From an uncultured Collinsella sp. (GTDB lineage: Bacteria > Actinomycetota > Coriobacteriia > Coriobacteriales > Coriobacteriaceae): a DNA stretch of 40,815 nt. Below are positions 1 to 9,161 of this stretch, piece by piece. Position numbers and translations under genes: made by a program. The stretch lies in the NCBI GenBank assembly GCA_900544205.1, contig UQUG01000009.1, positions 1 through 40,815 on the forward strand. Direction: 5' to 3'. Each line of letters opens with the position of its first letter. Positions within the stretch are counted from its first letter, which is position 1. The notes beneath the pieces were generated by a model. That model was not told the DNA's origin. It saw only the letters and a list, made by a program, of their open reading frames with translations, and did no database searches.

Positions 1-28
1 TGGAGAGAGCGCTCCCGCAAACTGCCTC

Positions 29-57
29 TTGACAACTTATAGGAGCGTCGGTTTTAT
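29..57 (+). promoter_or_regulatory. Candidate sigma-70 promoter at left edge
   Basis: A perfect -35 hexamer TTGACA (29-34) is followed after 17 bases by TTTTAT (52-57), a 4/6 match to the -10 box. Transcription would begin near 64 and run into the hairpin at 93-150, giving a transcript of about 85 bases with no visible ORF. It could instead be chance or belong to a gene cut by the window edge. Confidence 0.35.
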
Positions 58-92
58 TTAGGCCATTTTACTGTGGTCAGGCATCATCAATC

Positions 93-150
93 TAGCCCCG
101 TAATCCGCCCTACTTTTGATAGCAGCAAGTATGAAACGGGGCTATTTTTC
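93..150 (+). terminator. Hairpin with T-tract, probable terminator
   Basis: A 9-base perfect stem, TAGCCCCGT (93-101) with ACGGGGCTA (136-144), is followed directly by TTTTTCCC on the plus strand. The 34-base loop is long for an intrinsic terminator. Nothing in the window to the left identifies the gene it would end. Confidence 0.5.
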
Positions 151-194
151 CCACACTTTACCGCTATTGCGATCTCCACTCGCAGGACATCCTG

Positions 195-261
195 AGTTGC
201 GGTGAAATAAGGACTGTTTGGCGGATAGAAGCCGCTATTCAATCCCTATTTCACCGCAACT
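195..261. repeat. Palindromic repeat, family B, copy 1
   Basis: Left arm 195-216 (begins AGTTGCGGTGAAATA) pairs with right arm 240-261 at 20 of 22 positions, both mismatches being G-U compatible. An inner GCGG/CCGC pair lies in the 23-base loop. The same arm recurs at 16,485-16,553. It lies just downstream of the rsmB stop; there is no T-tract, so it is better called a REP-like element than a terminator. The rest of 1-267 holds no gene I can support. Confidence 0.8.
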
Positions 262-267
262 TAGTAG

Positions 268-1668
268 TTACTTGTGGATCAGGCGGGCGCAGAAGTGGCC
301 GTCGTAGGAGTCGGCGTTTACCGGCACGCTTTGGAAAAGTCCTCGAGCGTTTTGGCGGACGGATACCAGCTTCTTGGCCTGATCGAACTCGGGAAGCTGC
401 AGAATCTGTGCCTCTGAAAGCGGTGCCACGCTAAAGCCGGCACCCTCGGGAGAGGTGAGGAAGGCATCCACGACCTGCGTGTTCTCTTCATCAAACACCG
501 AGCACGTCGCATACATGAGCTCACCGCCCGCAGCCACGCGCGCGGCTCCTTCTTTGAGCATCGTCAGCTGTAGCTTGGGCAGCTCGGTCGTCACGTCATT
601 CTCGCTCAGGCGCCACGGAATCTCGGGATGACGGCGCATAGTCCCGGTACCCGAACACGGGGCATCGATAAACACTGTATCGAACAGGGCAGGTTTGCCA
701 AGCATGGCATCAAAAGACGTCAGCACCTCATCGAGCTCGCAGGCATCACCCGAGACCGTGCGTACGCCCGTAATACCCGCCTTATGCAGGCGCGCGAGAT
801 TCAGATCGCACTTGCGATCATGCAGATCGAGCGCCGTATGCTGACGCTCATAGCCCGCACGCTTGGCCTGACACATCATCACAAAGGTCTTGGTGCCACG
901 GCCGGCACCAATCTCCAGGCAACGCCCGGGACGCGTCGCCGCAGTGGCGATGAGCTGGGCGTTAAGGTCCGAGGCAACGGCAGCAGCGCGTTCAAACACG
1001 CCGGACGCAACCGTAACCTGCGCATCGACCGGCGCATGGCAGCCCGGGAAAACGGGTGCCACAAGCTGCGAAATGTACGGATCGGGTTTGGTTGCAAAGG
1101 CGTTCTCGTGCAGGGCCAGAGGCGCGGGGGCCAGATTGCCGGCAAAGTTAAGCGCACCCTCGGGCGTATCGAACGAGGCCATAATACGAGCGCACAGCCA
1201 GCGAGGAAGACCCATCAAACGCGAAAGACGAACCAAACGGCGCTCGGACTCATCCACGTCGGATGCCGTGGCAAAGTCCTCAACATTGTCCGCAACCTTA
1301 TGCAGCACAGCGTTCGCCAGACCGGCGGCAGACTTAGCACCGATGCGCACGAGCTCAACGCCCTGGCTCACGGCAATGCGACCCGGCGTATGCAGGTAGA
1401 GCATCTCGAAGGCCGAGATACGAAGTGCCATGCGCACACGAGGCGCGACCTTTTTGGGCTTATCGAGAAACTGGTCGAGCAGCTCATCCAAAATGCCCTG
1501 GGTGGCCGCAACGCCAAGTGCCAAACGAGCGGCAAAAGCAGAATCGCGCTGGTCAATGGCCTTGGCCGAAGCACGGGACGAGAGCACGTCGCGCGCGTAC
1601 ATGCCGCGGCGATCGGCCTCCATCAAAACATCAAGCGCGAGCTTGCGCGCGGGGGAAAGCTTGCTCAT
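268..1668 (-). CDS. rsmB: 16S rRNA (cytosine-967-C5)-methyltransferase RsmB
   Basis: Encodes 466 aa. RsmB-type enzymes methylate C967 of 16S rRNA using S-adenosylmethionine in the cytoplasm. The first ~140 residues form the NusB-like helical RNA-binding domain; the methyltransferase follows, with the SAM-binding motif LEIGAGRGTKT near residue 251, the motif DAPCSGTGTMR near 335 and the second cysteine motif ATCSV near 387. Both cysteines expected of RsmB/Nop2-type m5C enzymes are present. The start at 1668 is chosen because its ATG overlaps the fmt stop as ATGA, indicating translational coupling; five upstream in-frame residues inside fmt are unlikely to be used. Last gene of the fmt-rsmB pair. 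Confidence 0.95.
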   Translation of the reverse strand: MSKLSPARKLALDVLMEADRRGMYARDVLSSRASAKAIDQRDSAFAARLALGVAATQGILDELLDQFLDKPKKVAPRVRMALRISAFEMLYLHTPGRIAVSQGVELVRIGAKSAAGLANAVLHKVADNVEDFATASDVDESERRLVRLSRLMGLPRWLCARIMASFDTPEGALNFAGNLAPAPLALHENAFATKPDPYISQLVAPVFPGCHAPVDAQVTVASGVFERAAAVASDLNAQLIATAATRPGRCLEIGAGRGTKTFVMMCQAKRAGYERQHTALDLHDRKCDLNLARLHKAGITGVRTVSGDACELDEVLTSFDAMLGKPALFDTVFIDAPCSGTGTMRRHPEIPWRLSENDVTTELPKLQLTMLKEGAARVAAGGELMYATCSVFDEENTQVVDAFLTSPEGAGFSVAPLSEAQILQLPEFDQAKKLVSVRQNARGLFQSVPVNADSYDGHFCARLIHK

Positions 1669-2585
1669 GACAAAACACCCCACGAAAGATCCGCACCCTG
1701 CAGGCCGGCAGCCCAGGCAGAGGCAGCCATAGCACGCTTGCCATCGGGCTTAACCTCGAGTAGTTCGACCGCGCCATCGGACAGGCCCAGGTAGACGCGC
1801 TTGGCCTGAACGGCGACGAGTCCCTCGCCAAGCGACACATCTGCCGGTGCTGCATCGAGCACGCGAACGGTCTTGCCGGCAATCACGCAACGAGCGGGAG
1901 CGGTATCGGACGAGGCAAGCACATGACGCACGCAATCAAGCGCCGCCATCTGAGGATCCAGACGCATCTCCTGCTTAGAAATCTTGGCGGCGTGAGTGAC
2001 GAGCGACTCATCCTGTTCAGTCCACACGGCGGTGCCATCGGCAAGCGAAGGAATCGTATCGGCAAGCAGCTTGCCGCCAAGCTCAGCAAGCTCCATGGTC
2101 AGTGCCTCGGCATGCTTACCGGCAACCGACGTGGAAGCCTGAGCACAATAAGCACCAGTATCCACGCCATGCCCGATGCGCATAATGGAAACGCCAGCAA
2201 CCTCGTCACCAGCGAGAATCGCACGCTGAATAGGAGCAGCCCCACGCCAACGAGGCAGCAGCGAAGCATGAACATTCACAATGCCGAGCGGTGCCATATG
2301 CAGCACCTCATCGGGCAAAATGCAGCCATAAGCAGCCACACAGAAAATGTCAGCCTGGGCAGCCTGAAGTGCCTCAACAACCTCAGGCGTCATACGATTG
2401 GCCTCAACAACGAGCAACCCCAGCTCAAGCGCCTTGGCCTTAACAGGAGAAGGCTCAAGCTTCTTACCACGCCCACGAACAGCATCGGGACGAGTAATAA
2501 CAAGCGCAATCTCGTTCCTAGCCTCAACAAGCGAAGTCAGCGAAGGCACAGCAAAATCAGGCGTACCCATAAACACAATACGCAT
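1665..2585 (-). CDS. fmt: Methionyl-tRNA formyltransferase
   Basis: Encodes 306 aa, the usual length. Fmt transfers a formyl group from 10-formyltetrahydrofolate to initiator Met-tRNA, which def later removes from the nascent protein. The N-terminus MRIVFMGTPDFAVPSL is diagnostic of the hydrolase fold. The catalytic loop SLLPRWRGAAPIQRAI lies near residue 108, and a C-terminal OB-like tRNA-binding domain follows. A GAGGGGAG ribosome binding site lies about 9 bases before the ATG. It sits upstream of rsmB (4-base overlap) and downstream of def, from which it is separated by 362 bases containing a large palindrome and a startless reading frame. Confidence 0.97.
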   Translation of the reverse strand: MRIVFMGTPDFAVPSLTSLVEARNEIALVITRPDAVRGRGKKLEPSPVKAKALELGLLVVEANRMTPEVVEALQAAQADIFCVAAYGCILPDEVLHMAPLGIVNVHASLLPRWRGAAPIQRAILAGDEVAGVSIMRIGHGVDTGAYCAQASTSVAGKHAEALTMELAELGGKLLADTIPSLADGTAVWTEQDESLVTHAAKISKQEMRLDPQMAALDCVRHVLASSDTAPARCVIAGKTVRVLDAAPADVSLGEGLVAVQAKRVYLGLSDGAVELLEVKPDGKRAMAASAWAAGLQGADLSWGVLS

Positions 2586-2827
2586 AAAGAACGTCTCCCC
2601 TCAACCAAAGCCGAGACGGCTACAAACAACAGCGGAAAGCCAAGTACCCAGCCCATCCGCAATAACAATTCAACAAGAACAAATATACCCAAAACCAAAG
2701 AAAGAGCCGCAATAAAAGCAGCTCTCTCAACAAAGCACCTATCAGCGAAGACGCCCCTCCCTGGCCCAACGGCACCCGGGCGAAGAGGAGCACGAAAACG
2801 CAGTCCCCTTCCGCCGCAGGGCTTAGG
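2537..2827 (-). pseudogene. Startless hydrophobic reading frame between def and fmt
   Basis: An open frame runs from after a stop at 2830-2828 to a TGA at 2539-2537, inside the first codons of fmt in another frame. It encodes about 96 residues, including a membrane-like stretch (AFIAALSLVLGIFVLVELLL followed by an LGFPLLFVAV segment). There is no in-frame ATG, GTG or TTG before this stretch, and its upstream end lies within the palindrome at 2803-2939. It could be a small membrane protein gene whose 5' end was replaced by the repeat, or chance. I cannot name a family. Confidence 0.3.
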
Positions 2828-2939
2828 TTATTGCTCCACGCGCAGTTCCGCACGAGCCGAAGAGCACTTAATGTGCTCTTCGCGCGAGCAGGACTGTTTG
2901 AGCATGGAGCAAAACCTAAGCCTGCGGCGGAAAGGGGAC
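2803..2939. repeat. Large palindromic repeat, family A, copy 1
   Basis: Outer arms of about 34 bases (2803-2836 and 2906-2939, both ending in the GTCCCCTTTCCGCCGCAGG type of sequence) enclose a core with its own stem, GAAGAGCAC/GTGCTCTTC around TTAAT. The core AGTTCCGCACGAGCC ... CGAGC-AGGACTGT recurs at 9254-9374 and 37,182-37,275, while the outer arms differ between copies. It lies just downstream of def and could fold into a long hairpin in its transcript. Confidence 0.85.
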
Positions 2940-2947
2940 GGTGGGAC

Positions 2948-3484
2948 CTACTCCGTCTCGCCCGGTCGAGCGCCGCGGGCCAGGGCGTCCTGGTACTCCT
3001 TGACCGCCTTGATGCGCTGCATCGGCTTCAGTCGCTCGAACATGGTATTGCCATGCAGGTGATCAATCTCGTGCTGCAAGCACACGCAGAACAGATCGCC
3101 CGTGGCCTCATAGCGAATCAGGTTGGCGTCAAGGTCGTACGCCTCAACGACAACGTGATCGGGACGCTCGATCTCGCAGCTAATGCCTGGAATGGACAGG
3201 CAGCCCTCGCTAAACGGCACCAGGTGATCGCTCTGCTCAACAATCACGGGGTTGATGAGCACGTACGGGTCGTAGTCGTTCTTGTCGCTGTAGTCGCAGT
3301 CGATGGTAACGAGCTGGATAAGCTCGCCGATCTGCGGGGCGGCAAGACCGCAACCGCCGTTCTCGAACATCATCTTCTTCATCTTCTCGGCAAGTGCCTC
3401 GATCGCCGGGGTGATCTCTTCGATGACGGCGCACTCCTGGCGCAGGCGAGGGTCGGGCGACAGTACGATTCCGCTGGCTTCCAT
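2948..3484 (-). CDS. def: Peptide deformylase
   Basis: Encodes 178 aa. Def is the metallo-hydrolase that removes the N-formyl group from nascent proteins. All three signature motifs are visible: GCGLAAPQIG near residue 50, EGCLSIPG near 98 (metal-binding Cys) and QHEIDHLHG near 143 (two metal-binding His and the catalytic Glu). The start at 3484 is preferred over the ATG at 3490 because the GAAAGG ribosome binding site abuts the latter but lies 6 bases before the former. It follows priA by 18 bases and is probably co-transcribed with it. Confidence 0.96.
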   Translation of the reverse strand: MEASGIVLSPDPRLRQECAVIEEITPAIEALAEKMKKMMFENGGCGLAAPQIGELIQLVTIDCDYSDKNDYDPYVLINPVIVEQSDHLVPFSEGCLSIPGISCEIERPDHVVVEAYDLDANLIRYEATGDLFCVCLQHEIDHLHGNTMFERLKPMQRIKAVKEYQDALARGARPGETE

Positions 3485-3502
3485 GGCCATCCTTTCGGGT
3501 TG

Positions 3503-5956
3503 TTACATCAAATCATAGGCGTCGACGTCAACGCTCACGCTCACGCCGCGCACGGAGCCCACCTCTTTGAGACAGGCGTCGATATCATCAGAGACATGGT
3601 ACCCTACCGGCGACTTTACAAGCAGATGGAAGCGGTAACGGTCCTTGGCTCTCTCGATTACACACGAAGCCGGACCAAGCACCTGGGGCACGGCGCTCCC
3701 CGCCCGCAAAAAATCGGGAGCGGCGGCATGCCAGCGACGCTTGAGGAGCTTCGCGATGCGACCGATGTAGTCCCACGCGTCACCCGCGTTCGTCGACCAT
3801 ACCAAGATGTTGACCAGGCGCACGAACGGCGGATACAGCGCGTCGCGGCGCTGGTCCAGGTCGTGGTCGGTAAAGATCGAGCGGTCGTGCTCGGCGACGG
3901 CGCGAATGACCGGGTCCTCGGGCAGGTAGGTCTGGATGATGACCTCGCCGGGACGATCGCCGCGGCCGGCGCGGCCAGCAACTTGCTCCAGCAGATCGTA
4001 GGCGCGCTCCCCTGCTCTAAAATCGGGCAGCTTGAGCGCAAAGTCGGCATTGACCACGCCCACGAGCGTGACCTCGGGAAAATCGAGGCCCTTGGCGATC
4101 ATCTGGGTACCCAGCAGCACCGCGCAATCGGCGGCATCGAACTGCTCGAGCAGCTTTTTGTGTGCATCCTTGCCGCGCGTGGAGTCGGCGTCCATGCGAA
4201 TGATGGCGACGTCGTCGGGCAGCATCTGGTGTAGGGCGTCCTCGATCTGCTGCGTGCCCAGCCCCATTTTTGCCAGGTAGCGGCTACCGCACTTGGGACA
4301 GCGACTCGAGGGCGCCGGATAAGGCTGCACGCGCCAGGACGATCCGCAGGTGTGGCACTGCAGCGTGTGCGTGCGCTCGTGGTACGTGAGCGCGGTAGAG
4401 CAGTGGTTGCAGGTGGGCACGCAGCCGCATTCGCGGCACATAAGAAACGGCGCAAAGCCGCGACGGTTGTGCAGCAACACGGCCTTTTCGCGGCGCTCGA
4501 CTACACGCTCCAGCCCTTCCATCAGCGGTTTAGAGAACATGGAGCGACTGCCGTGTGCGAACTCGCGGCGCAGGTCGGCAATGCGAACCGTAGGCAGCAC
4601 GGCGTGTCCCGGGCGCTCGGGCATCTCGACGCGCGTCCAGGTGGCACCGTTATACGTGCCGCGACGGCAGCGGTCGAGGGCCTCGGCCGAGGGCGTGGCG
4701 GAGCCCAACACGAGCGGACACCGATAACGCCGCGCCATCTCGGCAGCCACCTCGCGCGCATGGTAGCGCGGGCTGGAACCCTGCTTGTAGCTGGTCTCGT
4801 GCTCCTCGTCGATGATGATGAGGCCCAAGTCGGTGAGCGGGCAAAAGAGCGCCGAGCGGGCGCCCACGACCACGCGCGCGGCACCGCTGGCGACCATATC
4901 CCACTGATCCAGACGCTCGCCGGCGGAAAGACGCGAGTGGAACACAGCGACCGTCTCGCCAAAGCGCGAGCGGAAGCGGCCGACGGTCTGGGCCGTCAGC
5001 GAGATCTCGGGCACGAGCACGCAGGCCGAACGGCCGGCCGCCAGCACGCGCTCAATCGCCGAGAGGTAGACCTCGGTTTTGCCGGAACCGGTAACGCCAT
5101 CGACCAGCACCACATCGCCGTGAGCGTCCAGGCGTGCGTGCTCAATCTGTGCGAGGGCCTGCTGCTGGCCGTTGGTAAGTGCCACCGGGGCCTTGCCACT
5201 CGCCGAGGACAGCGTGGTCTGCTCGCTGCACCCACGCCAGGCGCGGCGCTCCTCAACCACCACGACGCCGCGTTTTTCGAGCGCCTTAATGGTCGCCGAC
5301 ATACTGTTGTAGAGCAGGTTGAGGTCGCGCGTCGTGACCGGGCCGCATTGGAGTGCCTCGATGAGCTGACGCTGACGGACCGCGGTCTTGGGTGGCGTAT
5401 AGTCGAAACCCTCGGGCGTGAGCATGACCCAGCGGTTTTGAATGGGCTTGACGGCGGGGCGTTCAACCGACCATGCGCCGTCATCGCCTTTGACCACGCG
5501 CGGGCTGCCGCCCGGAGGCAAAAACAGGCGCAGGCACTCGGAAAGTGTGGCGACGTACTCGCGGCTCATCCAGTGCGCGATGCGGGCAGCCTCGGCGGTA
5601 AAGAGCGGTTTACTGAGGATGGCTTCGACGGGCTTGATGCGCGAAGGGTCAAGGGCGTTGTTGCCTTGCAGGTCGCCCAGCTCGGGCGCAATATCGACGA
5701 TATAGCCTGCGGCGGCACGGTTGCCAAAGTGGACCAGGACCGTCGATCCGACCTGGGCCTCGTTGGCAAGGGACTCGGGGACGCCGTAAGCAAACGGTTC
5801 GGACAGCGCACGGGTGGGGATGTCGAGAACCACGCTCGTGTAGGCGGCAATGGGCTCAAGTGCAGGCTCGGGCTTGGCCTGCTCGGCCGGGCGGACGGCC
5901 CTTACGGGAGCCCGCTCGGGTTCAGGTGAACCAAACAGTGACAGTTGCTCGGCCAT
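3503..5956 (-). CDS. priA: Primosomal protein N' (replication restart helicase PriA)
   Basis: Encodes 817 aa. PriA recognises stalled or collapsed forks and reloads the replisome; it is a superfamily 2 3'-5' helicase. Visible are an N-terminal 3'BD-like DNA-binding region, Walker A GVTGSGKTEVY, the DEEH-type Walker B IIDEEHE, and the zinc-binding insert with cysteine pairs CRECGC, CNHC, CHTC and CPKC that splits the helicase lobes. The later helicase motifs include LLGTQMIAKGLDFP and QVAGRAGRG. An AGGAGGTG ribosome binding site precedes the ATG by about 9 bases. The first ~35 residues are charged and proline-rich, outside the conserved fold. Confidence 0.97.
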   Translation of the reverse strand: MAEQLSLFGSPEPERAPVRAVRPAEQAKPEPALEPIAAYTSVVLDIPTRALSEPFAYGVPESLANEAQVGSTVLVHFGNRAAAGYIVDIAPELGDLQGNNALDPSRIKPVEAILSKPLFTAEAARIAHWMSREYVATLSECLRLFLPPGGSPRVVKGDDGAWSVERPAVKPIQNRWVMLTPEGFDYTPPKTAVRQRQLIEALQCGPVTTRDLNLLYNSMSATIKALEKRGVVVVEERRAWRGCSEQTTLSSASGKAPVALTNGQQQALAQIEHARLDAHGDVVLVDGVTGSGKTEVYLSAIERVLAAGRSACVLVPEISLTAQTVGRFRSRFGETVAVFHSRLSAGERLDQWDMVASGAARVVVGARSALFCPLTDLGLIIIDEEHETSYKQGSSPRYHAREVAAEMARRYRCPLVLGSATPSAEALDRCRRGTYNGATWTRVEMPERPGHAVLPTVRIADLRREFAHGSRSMFSKPLMEGLERVVERREKAVLLHNRRGFAPFLMCRECGCVPTCNHCSTALTYHERTHTLQCHTCGSSWRVQPYPAPSSRCPKCGSRYLAKMGLGTQQIEDALHQMLPDDVAIIRMDADSTRGKDAHKKLLEQFDAADCAVLLGTQMIAKGLDFPEVTLVGVVNADFALKLPDFRAGERAYDLLEQVAGRAGRGDRPGEVIIQTYLPEDPVIRAVAEHDRSIFTDHDLDQRRDALYPPFVRLVNILVWSTNAGDAWDYIGRIAKLLKRRWHAAAPDFLRAGSAVPQVLGPASCVIERAKDRYRFHLLVKSPVGYHVSDDIDACLKEVGSVRGVSVSVDVDAYDLM

Positions 5957-5987
5957 GGCCCCAGCACCTCCTATCCCATTCGTCTAC

Positions 5988-6024
5988 AGAAACAAGAGCC
6001 CCGCTCGAGGTGAACGGGGCTCGG
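5988..6024 (-). terminator. Intrinsic terminator between gltX and priA
   Basis: On the minus strand the 8-base stem GAGCCCCG/CGGGGCTC (5996-6003 with 6015-6022) is followed by TTGTTT. It lies immediately after the gltX stop and 30 bases before the priA start, so it could end or attenuate the gltX transcript. Confidence 0.7.
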
Positions 6025-6045
6025 GTACATACGTTTGCGCAGCGA

Positions 6046-7521
6046 TTACAGCGCCATCGTGCGGGCGCGGTCGATGCGCGCCAGGCAGTCGTCGCGGCCG
6101 ACGAGCGCCATGGTCTCGCCCAGCGGAGGGCTCACCATGTTGCCGCAGACGGCGACGCGCACGGCCTGGAACACCACGCGCTTCTTGAGGTCCATCTGCT
6201 CGGGCAGCGGCTCAAGCGCGGCGTCGATGTTCGCGGCGGTCCACTCGGTAACACCCTCGAGCGCGGCCTTGGCGGCGTCCAGAATGGCACCCATGCCCTC
6301 CTTGGCCAGGCCCTTGTTGACGGATTTCTCGTCATACTCGAGCGTCTCGGCCGTGGCAAAGATGGGAGCGGCGACGGTCACGGCGTCGGACGGCATCCTG
6401 GTGCGCGGCTTAACGATGGCGGCAAGCGCGTCGATCCAGTCCTCGCCGTACTCGACATTACCCTCGATGAGGCCTGCCTCGTGCAACTCGGGGACCATGA
6501 TCTCGTCGGCAAACTGAGCATCGGACATGCCGTTGATGTACTCGGCATTGACCCAATCGAGCTTCTTGGGGTCGAAGGTCGCGGGATTCTTGGAGATGCG
6601 ATCAAGCGAGAACTTGCTGGCCAGGACGTCGCGCGGGATGATCGTGGTCTCGCCGTCGAGCGACCAGCCGAGCAGCGCCAGGTAGTTGACGAAGGCGTCG
6701 GACAGGTAGCCGGCGTCGCGGTACTCCTCCACCGAGGTGGCGCCGTGGCGCTTGGAGAGCTTCTTGCCGTCGGCACCCAAGATCATGGAGATGTGGGCGA
6801 ACGTAGGCACGGGCGCGCCGAGGGCCTCGTAGACCATGACCTGACGCGGGGTGTTGGACAGGTGGTCGTCGCCGCGGATGACATGGGTAATCTTCATCAT
6901 GGCGTCGTCGACGACGGTCGCGAAGTTGTACGTGGGCGTGCCATCGGAGCGGAAGATGACAAAGTCGTCGAGCTCCTTGGCGTCGAAGGTCACCTCGCCG
7001 TGGACGGCGTCGTGGATGACGACGTCGCCGCGGTCCTCGGGCACCTTGATACGCAGGACGTAGGACTCGCCGGCCTCGATGCGGCGGCGGGCCTCCTCGG
7101 GATCAAGATCGCGGCAACGGCGCTGATAGCCCTGGAAGGGGTCCTTGCGCTCCTGCGCGGCCTTGCGGTCGGCGTCGAGCTGGTCCTTAGTGCAGAAGCA
7201 AGGATAGGCCTTGCCCTCGTCCCAAAGCTTCTGGGCGGCCTGCTTGTACAGGTCCAGGCGCTTGGTCTGGGCGTAGGGGCCATAGTCGCCGCCCACCTCG
7301 GGACCCTCGTCCCAGTCCAGGCCCAGCCAACGCATGGCGCGCAGAATGATCTGCGTGTTCTCGTCGGTGGAGCGGGTGGGGTCGGTGTCGTCGATGCGCA
7401 GGATGAACGTACCGCCGTTTGCACGGGCGAAAGCCCAGTTATAGATAGCGGTGCGGGCGCCGCCGATGTGCAGCTTGCCCGTCGGTGAGGGTGCAAAGCG
7501 GACGCGAACGTCTGATGCCAT
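6046..7521 (-). CDS. gltX: Glutamyl-tRNA synthetase
   Basis: Encodes 491 aa. GltX attaches glutamate to tRNA-Glu in the cytoplasm. The class I signatures are clear: RFAPSPTGKLHIGGART (HIGH-type) at the N-terminus and DGKKLSKRHGA (KMSKS-type) near residue 237. The C-terminal third is the helical anticodon-binding region. The start at 7521 is chosen because GAGGAG lies 7-8 bases upstream and the conserved fold begins within six residues; an upstream in-frame ATG at 7560 would add 13 unrelated residues. No glutaminyl-tRNA synthetase is visible nearby, so whether this enzyme is non-discriminating cannot be judged. Confidence 0.97.
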   Translation of the reverse strand: MASDVRVRFAPSPTGKLHIGGARTAIYNWAFARANGGTFILRIDDTDPTRSTDENTQIILRAMRWLGLDWDEGPEVGGDYGPYAQTKRLDLYKQAAQKLWDEGKAYPCFCTKDQLDADRKAAQERKDPFQGYQRRCRDLDPEEARRRIEAGESYVLRIKVPEDRGDVVIHDAVHGEVTFDAKELDDFVIFRSDGTPTYNFATVVDDAMMKITHVIRGDDHLSNTPRQVMVYEALGAPVPTFAHISMILGADGKKLSKRHGATSVEEYRDAGYLSDAFVNYLALLGWSLDGETTIIPRDVLASKFSLDRISKNPATFDPKKLDWVNAEYINGMSDAQFADEIMVPELHEAGLIEGNVEYGEDWIDALAAIVKPRTRMPSDAVTVAAPIFATAETLEYDEKSVNKGLAKEGMGAILDAAKAALEGVTEWTAANIDAALEPLPEQMDLKKRVVFQAVRVAVCGNMVSPPLGETMALVGRDDCLARIDRARTMAL

Positions 7522-7561
7522 GGAAATCTCCTCGATTGCAGGATGGATGTCTAACCGCACC

Positions 7562-7567
7562 AGTATA
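7562..7567 (-). promoter_or_regulatory. Candidate -10 box for gltX
   Basis: TATACT on the minus strand (5/6 match) lies 41 bases before the gltX start. A convincing -35 box at normal spacing is not visible. Confidence 0.4.
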
Positions 7568-7601
7568 AAGCATCAAAGCAGCCTCCGCACAAAGGTCACC
7601 T

Positions 7602-7699
7602 ACCTACTCATTGGGGACAGACTTAAATGATCAGTCTTTGGGCAACCTGTCGGCACTTAGGTAAGGCTGATCATTTAAGTCTGTCCCCAATGAGTAGGT
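7602..7699. repeat. Perfect 33-bp inverted repeat, family C
   Basis: Arms 7602-7634 and 7667-7699 are perfect reverse complements over 33 bases, with a 32-base spacer. The arm contains TTGGGGACAGACTTAAAT. It lies between the divergent gltX and metK genes. The perfection and the GGGGAC-containing arm suggest a REP/BIME-like or miniature mobile element rather than a regulatory site. Confidence 0.9.
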
Positions 7700-7731
7700 G
7701 CGGAAAGGGTGTGAATGTTTGATTTACGCGC

Positions 7732-7805
7732 TATGATGTGCCCTTGCATAGAGAGCCTGGCGGAATGGTAACGGTCGCCGGGACACGTTTTTTGAAAGGA
7801 CAATC
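7732..7805 (+). promoter_or_regulatory. metK leader: -10-like box and possible folded RNA
   Basis: TATGAT (7732-7737) is a good -10 match, with only a weak -35 (GTGTGA at 7709-7714). Downstream, GTGCCC (7738-7743) can pair with GGGACAC (7780-7786, bulged A), enclosing a GGCG/CGCC hairpin (7759-7762 with 7776-7779). The inner stretch CTGGCGGAATGGTAACG resembles a tRNA-Leu D-arm, but no complete tRNA follows. AAAGGA lies 5 bases before the metK ATG. metK leaders often hold SAM-sensing RNAs, but I cannot match a known class. If transcription starts near 7744, the outer stem would lose its 5' strand. Confidence 0.3.
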
Positions 7806-9086
<1,281 letters not shown>

Positions 9087-9129
9087 GCTAACTCGAAAAG
9101 CTACAGCCAAATAACAACGCACCAAAAGT

Positions 9130-9161
9130 AGTACCGGCCCCAACCGGTACTTCTTTTTTAT
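9130..9161 (+). terminator. Intrinsic terminator of metK
   Basis: Stem AGTACCGG/CCGGTACT (9130-9137 with 9144-9151), loop CCCCAA, followed by a T-rich run ending near 9161. It lies 44 bases after the metK stop. Confidence 0.92.

Noticed and set aside
2831..4234. Open frame opposite def and priA
   Set aside because: Starts inside the palindrome and runs antisense through two verified genes.
4352..5929. Long open frame (525 codons) opposite priA
   Set aside because: The minus strand carries full PriA motifs; the opposing frame is arginine/alanine/histidine-rich with no family resemblance, as expected of antisense frames in GC-rich genes.
5860..7488. Long open frame (542 codons) opposite gltX
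   Set aside because: Shadow of gltX; repetitive valine/leucine/glycine/aspartate composition from antisense reading, no motifs, no ribosome binding site.
7751..7790. tRNA gene before metK
   Set aside because: Only a D-arm-like stretch is present; no anticodon arm, T-arm or acceptor pairing follows before the metK start.
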